Below, piece by piece: positions 17,351 through 24,662 of a stretch of DNA of 51,030 nt. The notes below the pieces were generated by a model. The model was not told the origin of the DNA, did no database searches, and worked only from the letters and a program-made list of their open reading frames with translations. The stretch spans positions 1-51,030 of the forward strand of contig NZ_BATR01000044.1 in assembly GCF_000739655.1 (NCBI RefSeq), given 5' to 3'. Each line of letters starts with the position of its first letter. Positions within the stretch are counted from its first letter, which is position 1. This DNA is from Verrucomicrobium sp. BvORR106 (GTDB lineage: Bacteria; Verrucomicrobiota; Verrucomicrobiia; Verrucomicrobiales; Verrucomicrobiaceae). Made by a program: the position numbers and the translations under genes.

Positions 17351-20300
17351 TCAAAGGTTCTTTTCATAGGCTATCTGAACGTCCTGACCGATGACTTTGC
17401 CGGCGGTGTCGTATATAGGTTCTAGGAGAATATCCAAGACCTTGGGGCGCATGCCGACCACATTGCTGTTCTTGTCCAGCACCTGGGTGACCAGATACAT
17501 CCTGAAGGTCCGGCTCTGGAAAGTGACCAGCGGCAGAAGACGCCGGTAGAACTCCTCACGACCACGATCATCCAGACTTGGGTCCGCCCCGACCACCGCG
17601 GGTCGCATGGTTGGCGGACTGGGAATGTCTGCGGTGGCCACAGTCGGCCATGTGTTCACATTCCCGAAGTAGGGGATCTGCGTGGTGGGTGAAGAAGGAT
17701 TGGCAACCATGAGAGCAGAGAGATCGCCCGGCGTGGCCAGTACGGTGCCAGGGTTGGCAGTGGCCAGGTCTGAGATGCCCTTGGCCAAAACGCTGCCCGC
17801 TCCAGTGTTGATGTTGCTACAAGGGTGGAACACCGCGCCGCTGGTTGCCCCTCCATTGCGAATGATGCCGTCCGTGGTGGTTTCCACCCCGTTGAGGATG
17901 GCTCTTTCGCTGCGAATTTCGACTCCTGCGACCAGGGAACGGATGACCTCCGGTGAGGCGCTGTTGATGTTCACCAAGCCCTTGAAAGTCCTCTTTTCAT
18001 CCAGACAGAGAATGTCCAGGAGATCTGAGGCCCGTGTTCCCGGAGTGTTAAACGGGGTCAGCTCGGGAGACCCGATGCGCAGCGTGCTGCCACCACCTTG
18101 AAAGTGTTGGGATCCACCCCCAGAGGCGCGAGTCCATGCGTTCGGGTCAAAGACATTGCCCAGTTCAGCGAGTGATTCGTAGTACCCCGGGCCCGTATAG
18201 TTGGGCGGGTAGTCATCGATCGGGTGTTTCAAGTGGGAGGGTGCTTTTTCGGGCAGAGGAGGCGTTGTCACCGGCCGCTGTTGAAGGTGGATGTCCGGCG
18301 TTTCAGTTTCCAGCGGAGCAGAGTTGAACTGATTGGACTGGACCTGATGCCCAGGATCGCTCAGCCATTGAGCAGGATTGAAGCTGTCACCAAAGGTGCT
18401 CTTCACCGCGCCACCGCCCCAGAAGCAGTTGTTAATGTACTTGGCCTCCCGGTAGTAGTAGCCGCGGTTGCCCGATGCATCACCGCCGCTGGATGCCAGA
18501 CCCGCCGTATAGAGCGTGCCACGAGGATCCCCCGCGGGTTGCGAACTGTCGCCAATACCCGAGCTGGCGAAGAACCATTTGCCCAGTCCAGCTTTGTCAT
18601 TCGTGCTGCTCGGTTGCCTGTAGGGGCGGTTGATGCCGTCAGGTCTGCGAGTGCGGTCGGCCAGCTTGCCATTCCAGAAGATCTGGTATCCGCCGTCGAA
18701 AAGAGACTGGATCCCGGCTGCATCGTCCGGACACATGCGGAAGTTGGGATCTTGGATACGGGCCTTCGTCAGACCGGTGGCCCGAAGGGTATGAACATCA
18801 TACCATGGCACGTGAATGCATTCGTTGGGTCCCAGACTGATGTGTTTCAAAGGGAGATTCAGGTGCGGCAACACTGGTCGGCTGCCTCCAGCAATGTTCT
18901 CGCCCTGTAGCATGCAGTTCACCACGGTACGCCCTTCCGTGAAGCGGACCTCCAGATCCCCTTCAATCTCACGATCTGTCGGATTCCACAGTGCCACCCA
19001 GACGGAGACCTGCATGGTGACGGAAGAGTCGTCCCAAGCGGAGTTCAGGAACCGAGTAGCATACCCAACGCAGAATGGCTGCAAATCAATGCCACGGTAT
19101 TTGGGTACATTCGTATCACCCAGGCCGTAGCCGGTTGTGGTCGTGCTCTTGACCCAGGAAGGATCCACAGATGGAGTCTGGTCCCGGTCCGCGTAGTCGA
19201 TGATGTTCGCAGCGAGGGAGTAAACATACTCGTCCTCCGTCATGAGCTTGCCGTACGGTGCACCTTGATAAGCACTGTTGAGTCCCGTGTTCATCACATT
19301 GCCCCCGGCCCGGGTTCTGGCAAAGTTGGGCAGCGAGCTTTTGATATGTTCCGCGAGCTCGGTGATGGCGGCATGGCGTTCGCCAGAGCCTGTGGCCGAA
19401 GTGTCGCTTTCAGCCCTTTCGATAAGTTTGTTGATGGCAAGCTTGGGTTTGCCCCACATGGAGGAAGCAATGCTTGCCTTTCTTGGAATGACCTCATGTT
19501 CCATGCCGGCTGGCAGGCTGAAGTTGATGTTCTTCTTGAGCATCAATTCGGCCGCCGAGGTGCTCATACCGACCTGTTTGTAGGTGTCGTTGGTCAGTGC
19601 ATAGTGCCGTTTGTTGATGAGGTCGTTGTCCTGGAGGGAGGTGGTGCTGTTGTCCAGGTTCGGGAACGTGGTGCCCGGCACACCTGGCGTGGGGGGAAAG
19701 AGCGTGAAAAGGGCCACTTGACGAAGCTGATCCTCACTCTTCGCGAGCTGGCCGCGCAGGTGAGTGGAGTTGGGCCCACTGGTGTTGCCCACCAGATCGC
19801 CGTCGAGTTTGCCCGCCAGATCTTCTACCCAGTAGCAATAGCGCACCCGCAGATCCTGTCCCTTCGCCCGTGGATCATTGGGGTTCGCGGTAAGTGGAGC
19901 TGTGCCTGCGGCGTCAGGGCGAAAGTCGAGGTACTCCCAACGTGGTGCCAGCGGTGTGTCCGACCAGCCTCCAGCGCCGGTGCCGGGGATAAACTTCGTG
20001 AACTCGTTGAACTTTTCGCCGGTGTCCATGACGGCAGTTTCCAGAGTATTGCCACCGGGTCTGGGTACGAGAGTGGGGGTGGTCAGGGTAGTCTTGGCAC
20101 CGCTGATGAGCGGTTGATACTGCCACTGGTTGGTGGCGGGATCGTAGGCCGCCGTGAGATAGACCACGGGGCGCAGGTGAGAGGCGGATGAGCCTGTCTG
20201 CTGACGGCGGAATACGACGAAGTCCCCCGACTTTTCGATCTGGCGAAACGCCTTCCTCGTCGCGGCCCGGAAAGCGGATTCCACGGCCAGGGTGGTGCGG

Positions 20301-20470
20301 TAGTCGTTGAAGTGTGAACGCGAAACGGCAAGTTCCGTGTTGTTGGTGGCGAACGAGCCGACCAGCAGCACGACAAGAAGCGCCAAGATCATGATCGTGG
20401 CGATGAGGGTGAAGCCTTTCTGGCTTCGCTTTCGGCGCTGCGCCGATGACGCAGGGGATGGCAGCTTCAT
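17351..20470 (-). CDS. Verru_Chthon cassette protein A, GspK-like pseudopilin
   Basis: 1039 aa. A prepilin leader ends RSQKG, followed by FTLIATIMILALLVVLLVGS. The position normally held by Glu5 is Ala, as in GspK/PilX minor pilins that cap a pseudopilus. After the helix comes SRSHFNDYRTTLAVESAFRA. A C-terminal segment GLVNINSASPEVIRSLVAGV resembles the helix-hairpin-helix (SAM-like) region of GspK. The protein is far larger than GspK (about 320 aa), with long polar inserts. Start and the stop of cassette gene C overlap as ATGA (20467-20470). Verru_Chthon cassette A to D families are known from Verrucomicrobiota genomes without assigned function; the GspK relation is my inference. Confidence 0.85.
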   Translation of the reverse strand: MKLPSPASSAQRRKRSQKGFTLIATIMILALLVVLLVGSFATNNTELAVSRSHFNDYRTTLAVESAFRAATRKAFRQIEKSGDFVVFRRQQTGSSASHLRPVVYLTAAYDPATNQWQYQPLISGAKTTLTTPTLVPRPGGNTLETAVMDTGEKFNEFTKFIPGTGAGGWSDTPLAPRWEYLDFRPDAAGTAPLTANPNDPRAKGQDLRVRYCYWVEDLAGKLDGDLVGNTSGPNSTHLRGQLAKSEDQLRQVALFTLFPPTPGVPGTTFPNLDNSTTSLQDNDLINKRHYALTNDTYKQVGMSTSAAELMLKKNINFSLPAGMEHEVIPRKASIASSMWGKPKLAINKLIERAESDTSATGSGERHAAITELAEHIKSSLPNFARTRAGGNVMNTGLNSAYQGAPYGKLMTEDEYVYSLAANIIDYADRDQTPSVDPSWVKSTTTTGYGLGDTNVPKYRGIDLQPFCVGYATRFLNSAWDDSSVTMQVSVWVALWNPTDREIEGDLEVRFTEGRTVVNCMLQGENIAGGSRPVLPHLNLPLKHISLGPNECIHVPWYDVHTLRATGLTKARIQDPNFRMCPDDAAGIQSLFDGGYQIFWNGKLADRTRRPDGINRPYRQPSSTNDKAGLGKWFFASSGIGDSSQPAGDPRGTLYTAGLASSGGDASGNRGYYYREAKYINNCFWGGGAVKSTFGDSFNPAQWLSDPGHQVQSNQFNSAPLETETPDIHLQQRPVTTPPLPEKAPSHLKHPIDDYPPNYTGPGYYESLAELGNVFDPNAWTRASGGGSQHFQGGGSTLRIGSPELTPFNTPGTRASDLLDILCLDEKRTFKGLVNINSASPEVIRSLVAGVEIRSERAILNGVETTTDGIIRNGGATSGAVFHPCSNINTGAGSVLAKGISDLATANPGTVLATPGDLSALMVANPSSPTTQIPYFGNVNTWPTVATADIPSPPTMRPAVVGADPSLDDRGREEFYRRLLPLVTFQSRTFRMYLVTQVLDKNSNVVGMRPKVLDILLEPIYDTAGKVIGQDVQIAYEKNL

Positions 20471-21498
20471 GGTTTGTTGATGGCGACGGAAGTATTGGCA
20501 AAAGAGAGCCCTTGGAGCTCGGCAGGAGTGAGCACCTGATCGGCACCGGCAAATCCATCGAGCTTGCCGTCGCTGATGTCCCGCTGGGCATTGGTGCCGA
20601 GCGTGGCAATGGTGGAAGGCGTCATGCGGGCCAGTTTGGCAGCGTCCGCGACGACGAGGCGTACTTCGATGACATCCGGTGCGGAGTAGTCGGGATCGTA
20701 CTCAGCTGACTTGGGCAGCGGGCCGACGTGCTCCGGGGAGAGGTTGGGCCGGGGCCAGGGATCTGTGGCTACGCCGGCGATTCTCCCAGTAAGGATGTTC
20801 TGCAATTGCAAAGGGGTCATGGGAGCTCCTGTTGGTGAAGCTACCTGTCGGCGCAGCCGCATGGGAACCACCTCGAATGCCATGACCCGCATTCCCAGGT
20901 TCTCGGAAACTGCCTCCGGGACGGAGGTGCCAGTGCCGGAGGGAATGCTGGCGTCTTTCCAGGGCTGGTCTGCCAGACTCGGCGTTGTGGGCACCTGGGG
21001 GGTGACGGTGGGGGCGGCTGCATTGATGAAGCCGTCAATGCGTGCTTTCACAGCCTTGTAGGTGGCGTTGCTGTCACTGAAAGTTCGGACCAGCGGACGG
21101 TCTGGATGCGTGGTGTCGAGTCTGTAGGAAATAATGCAAAGATCGCTCTTGGGGGTGGTGGCCGCCTGGGAGGAGGGATCTTGAGAAAGCTGGTCCTGGA
21201 CGGCCAGGAAAGAGATCACCGAAGGGCTGCCCGGCCCGCCGGGAACGATATAAAACGGGACCAGCCCTTTCTTGCGGTCACCACGGGTGAACATCGCTTT
21301 GACGTCTGACTGAATGAGGCCGAGAAGGGACCGGGTTTCCTGGGCTGCGTCCGTCTTGCGCCGCAAGTTCACCCAGAGATCCTGTGAGGAACCCAGCACC
21401 TGCACAAGCAGGAGCAGGAGCACTGAAGATACCGATGCTGCCACCATGATTTCCACCAAGGTGAAACCACGGAGCGGGCGCAGGGGTTGAGTAGTCAT
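20467..21498 (-). CDS. Verru_Chthon cassette protein C, GspJ-like pseudopilin
   Basis: 343 aa from the ATG at 21498. The open frame runs further upstream but those residues overlap gene B in another frame and have no family character. The prepilin site is PLRG then FTLVEIMVAASVSSVLLLLL, with Glu5 present. The following helix (DLWVNLRRKTDAAQETRSLL) and the pattern of an aligned LIQSDVKAMF match the GspJ/PilW type. It lies 58 bases after gene B and overlaps gene A by four bases. Confidence 0.87.
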   Translation of the reverse strand: MTTQPLRPLRGFTLVEIMVAASVSSVLLLLLVQVLGSSQDLWVNLRRKTDAAQETRSLLGLIQSDVKAMFTRGDRKKGLVPFYIVPGGPGSPSVISFLAVQDQLSQDPSSQAATTPKSDLCIISYRLDTTHPDRPLVRTFSDSNATYKAVKARIDGFINAAAPTVTPQVPTTPSLADQPWKDASIPSGTGTSVPEAVSENLGMRVMAFEVVPMRLRRQVASPTGAPMTPLQLQNILTGRIAGVATDPWPRPNLSPEHVGPLPKSAEYDPDYSAPDVIEVRLVVADAAKLARMTPSTIATLGTNAQRDISDGKLDGFAGADQVLTPAELQGLSFANTSVAINKP

Positions 21499-21556
21499 GC
21501 CAGAGGGGATGAAGGAGTGAATGCAGAGGCGGAAGCGGCTCGCGGGAGTGTCCGGA

Positions 21557-22183
21557 TCAACGGAACTCCATAATCCTGTAGAACTCGTATTTGCGGCGGT
21601 ACTGCCGGGCGAGATTCGCGGGGGCTTCGACGCTGACCATGACCCTTTTGACAACTCCGGTGCCAGCGGGCGGGGCCACGGGGGGCGTTGCTGGGGTTTG
21701 ATAGCGGGACTCGTCTGCAAACGAGAGGCCCACCAGGTACCGGCCATCAAGCTGATCGGAACCATTTTCATACAGGGTGGACGAATCCGTGCCACCAACG
21801 GAGATGGCAGCAAGGTTCTCAGAAAATACCCATGTGAACGGCGTGTTGTCGTACCGTTCTGTCGCAGGCGCAATCTGGACGCCGTACGGAGTTGTCGGGC
21901 TGGTGGCAGGGTTCAGGGTGCGGTTACGGTCATCGTTTGCGGCACCGCTTTGTGGCTGGGAAAGGTCTGTGAACACCTTTGCGGCGAGTTGACTGGCCGC
22001 TGTCATTTCGCGGTTGGTCATGGCGAACTCTGTGGTGATGGCAGTGAGGCCCATCAGCACCAAGATGGAGCCACCAAAGATGCCCATGGCGATGGTCACT
22101 TCGATAAGAGAGAAACCACTGGCCACCAGGCGGGAGAGCTGGGTGCGAGAACCCGGCCCGGGTTTGCAAGTCATGATCTTCAT
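21557..22183 (-). CDS. Verru_Chthon cassette protein B, GspI-like pseudopilin
   Basis: 208 aa. The leader ends SRLVASG and the mature start is FSLIEVTIAMGIFGGSILVL, a canonical type IV prepilin site with Glu5. The sequence following (TTEFAMTNREMTAASQLAAK) resembles GspI/PilV minor pilins. Its ATG overlaps the stop of gene D by four bases (22180-22183). Confidence 0.87.
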   Translation of the reverse strand: MKIMTCKPGPGSRTQLSRLVASGFSLIEVTIAMGIFGGSILVLMGLTAITTEFAMTNREMTAASQLAAKVFTDLSQPQSGAANDDRNRTLNPATSPTTPYGVQIAPATERYDNTPFTWVFSENLAAISVGGTDSSTLYENGSDQLDGRYLVGLSFADESRYQTPATPPVAPPAGTGVVKRVMVSVEAPANLARQYRRKYEFYRIMEFR

Positions 22184-22956
22184 GGGACGTTTGGAGTTGG
22201 TAATCCCGCAGCGGTGTCATCGTAGTACCGGCTGATGCCGGTAAGGCGGGTCATGCGGACACCTTCAATTCTTGGAGGGTTGTGGCTCGGGGCCACGCTG
22301 GTAGCTGTTCCGGCTAAATCCACATTTCCTTCAACTAGCAGCACATCCAGATTCGGCACCACAGCTGAAAGCCGGGGGGATGCCACGGCCCCGTTGGGAG
22401 CAAAGACGATTCCTGGCAGCATCTGGGTGGCATTGCCGGACATGAAGCGAAGCTCGACCTCCGGGTATCCGGCACCTGAGATGCCACGGACCCTGTATTG
22501 GTCCAGCGTCAGAGGGAGGTCGAAAATCGTTGGTTTTCCTGCCAGACCTTTGGCAAAACAAACTCCGTCGGGCAGACTTTTCCATTCCGTCACTTGTTGT
22601 GAAATGGTGGCGTACTGACCATCCGTGCCGGGAGCACCCACTTCAAACACTGCGTACTTGGAGAGGTTCAACGGCTCAACGGACTCTGGCGGCACCCCGT
22701 CAACCACCATCAGTGCCACATACTTGCGCGTGGCGATGGCGTGGGCGCGAGCCTGGTCCAGCGTCCCTTTCAGCGAAGTTACTGCTGTCTTCCGCCTGGG
22801 GGTGGACATGTTGGAGAGGCCGGCGATGCTCACTCCCATCAGGATGGCGATGATCGCCATCACAACAGTGACTTCCACCAGCGTCATGCCAGCGGAGCGG
22901 GTGCGGAGATGCGGTTGCAGGTAACAACCAAATGAGCCTGAGCGAGGGGGTCTCAT
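22180..22956 (-). CDS. Verru_Chthon cassette protein D, GspH-like pseudopilin
   Basis: 258 aa, first gene of the cassette. The prepilin site is RSAG then MTLVEVTVVMAIIAILMGVS (Met in place of Phe1, Glu5 present). The continuation LKGTLDQARAHAIATRKYVA is the hallmark of GspH/FimT minor pseudopilins. The prepilin peptidase and assembly ATPase are not in the window, so the cassette must use machinery encoded elsewhere. Confidence 0.88.
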   Translation of the reverse strand: MRPPRSGSFGCYLQPHLRTRSAGMTLVEVTVVMAIIAILMGVSIAGLSNMSTPRRKTAVTSLKGTLDQARAHAIATRKYVALMVVDGVPPESVEPLNLSKYAVFEVGAPGTDGQYATISQQVTEWKSLPDGVCFAKGLAGKPTIFDLPLTLDQYRVRGISGAGYPEVELRFMSGNATQMLPGIVFAPNGAVASPRLSAVVPNLDVLLVEGNVDLAGTATSVAPSHNPPRIEGVRMTRLTGISRYYDDTAAGLPTPNVP

Positions 22957-23395
22957 GAACGGGCCGTGGGGGTTGGAAGGAAGGGCCGCAGCTTATAACG
23001 TTCCGCCAGGGGGAATGTAAACACAGGGCATGTAAGCCTTTCGTGACATGTTACATCACCTGTTGATGGAGACGTCTGGGATCCGATGGAGCGTGAGTTG
23101 TTCCATGGGAAAACAAAGTTGTGCGAGACCGGGGCGGATCTCCTGCGATTGCGTTTGTTGACCGTAACTCATTGAACCGACGCGCCGAATCGACCCGGGC
23201 GGGGGCGAGATCTTCCAGCTATGCACGGATATTGCGTGATAAGAGGCTCGTCTCGCGTTCGCCAGATGTATCGCAACAACTGCTGAATACGACGGATCGT
23301 CACGCCCCCGGTTTGCCGGCAGGAAACGTGACGCCCTTGTGACTTTGATGTAGCGAGTTACAGTTTCTCCAAGCGAACGAGCCTGATATACCGTT
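22957..23395. other. intergenic region upstream of the pseudopilin operon
   Basis: About 440 bases between the 3' end of the S1/P1 nuclease gene and the pseudopilin operon, both transcribed leftward. It must hold the operon promoter. A 7-base inverted repeat, CGTCACG and CGTGACG around 23299-23334, lies near the nuclease end. A short ATGTTACAT palindrome lies near 23047. A 73-codon open frame at 23121-23342 has no credible features. No RNA gene was recognised. Confidence 0.5.
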
Positions 23396-24367
23396 TCAGT
23401 TGGAAGCGCTTTGCGGTCCTGTCGTGGACATCACGAGCAGCCGTTTCAACATGTCCGCCAGGCGATATCCCGCCAGAGTCACGCGCCGTTCAGAGATCGC
23501 CCTGGCTTTCTTGGTGTACCCTTCGGGCAGAACCGGTGCATTGAGTTGTTTCCCAACGGCATACCGCAGGTTGCCCTGGAGATAGGCTTCCTGAATGGCG
23601 AGTTCTCTTCCTTCAAGGCTCCAGGAGACGGGGGATGGATTCTTCTGCAGCTCTGCAGCGGCGCTCCGGGGATGTTCGGCCTCAAGCTGAATGGCCTTGT
23701 TGAGTGCTTCACGGGAACTCCCCGCATCAGCAACCCGGGCCCCGCCCAACTGGCTGTCCCACACCATGTGAAGGTTGATGGCCTTGGCGTCCTTGTCCGG
23801 TCGGACAAAGGTGCTGTTGCCTCCACGATCCCCTTCAGGTGCAGGGAAGTCGTTGTTGGTCAACGAGGCACAGTGAAGCGGTTGATGAACATCTCCCACC
23901 AGATGAATGAGCCAGCTGACCATCTCACCCTTCTCCCGGGTGGATGTTGTCGGGCTGGCGATCACGCGTTCACATTCTTTGATGCCGACCAGCACATCGT
24001 TGGTGGGATTGGGGGCTGGCTCTTTGGGAAACAGTGGCGGCACCAGCGGATAGTCGACGTAGTGCCACTCGGGGTGAGTGGCAGGGTTGTTCTTGTCGCG
24101 GATGTCATCGGCCCAGAGGCTGGCTGCCATGGCGGCATACATGCCCTTGCTCAATCCTGGAACGTCCGCAGGATAGGATGACATCCAGTCATTGTATTTG
24201 GGGTGGGCCTTCAAGAGTGCGTGTGCCTGCTCCTGTTCCTGCTGGCTCAACTGACGCCATGCCACGGAGGTGACAACCATGTGACCTGTGCCCCACCATG
24301 CTGAGGCGGGAGTGATGGAGGCGGCAAAGAGCGACAAGGTGCAGACGAGAGCGGCGATGGGTTTCAC
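23396..24367 (-). CDS. secreted S1/P1-type nuclease
   Basis: 323 aa. The signal peptide MKPIAALVCTLSLFAASITP ends ASA, and the mature protein starts WWGTGHMVV. In this family a Trp at or next to the mature N-terminus and the nearby His bind zinc. Further zinc-ligand motifs are visible in order: LWADDIRD, WHYVDYPL, HLVGDVHQPLHCAS and NLHMVWDS. Together they give the tri-zinc site of S1/P1 nucleases, which cut single-stranded nucleic acids and 3'-nucleotides. The second Trp at the start (WW) means the exact cleavage site should be read with care. It is divergent from the PEP-CTERM gene. Confidence 0.93.
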   Translation of the reverse strand: MKPIAALVCTLSLFAASITPASAWWGTGHMVVTSVAWRQLSQQEQEQAHALLKAHPKYNDWMSSYPADVPGLSKGMYAAMAASLWADDIRDKNNPATHPEWHYVDYPLVPPLFPKEPAPNPTNDVLVGIKECERVIASPTTSTREKGEMVSWLIHLVGDVHQPLHCASLTNNDFPAPEGDRGGNSTFVRPDKDAKAINLHMVWDSQLGGARVADAGSSREALNKAIQLEAEHPRSAAAELQKNPSPVSWSLEGRELAIQEAYLQGNLRYAVGKQLNAPVLPEGYTKKARAISERRVTLAGYRLADMLKRLLVMSTTGPQSASN

Positions 24368-24662
24368 AGTGAGATGGGTGAAGTGGATTTGTCGGACAGA
24401 TTTCGTGTTATCTGCACGGGAGTTGATCAGCAGGTGAAGAGCCTAGGGGAAGTCGGGTGACGGAAACAACACTGCCAAGGTGAAGAAGTTGTTGCATGCG
24501 TAAGATGGATTCATGGCGTGTGAAAGCAATGTGACGGTAACTTCTGGTGGATGTGAAAGTTCGTGGAGTAACTCACTCAAGGGTGACGTGAACGTTGGTT
24601 GATGGGGGTGCCATGCGAATGGAACTAGCTATGCGCTCATCCATCCCCAAAGCCCTCCACAC
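24368..24662. promoter_or_regulatory. divergent promoter region, nuclease and PEP-CTERM gene
   Basis: 295 bases between two divergently transcribed genes, lower in GC than its surroundings. It contains partly repeated GTGAAAG...GTAACT stretches (about 24519-24543 and 24554-24580), which could be binding sites. No promoter hexamers could be assigned with confidence, and no gene is seen. Confidence 0.4.

Noticed and set aside
23121-23342. 73-codon open frame in the intergenic region before the pseudopilin operon
   Set aside because: No start context, no motif, composition unlike neighbouring genes; treated as chance.
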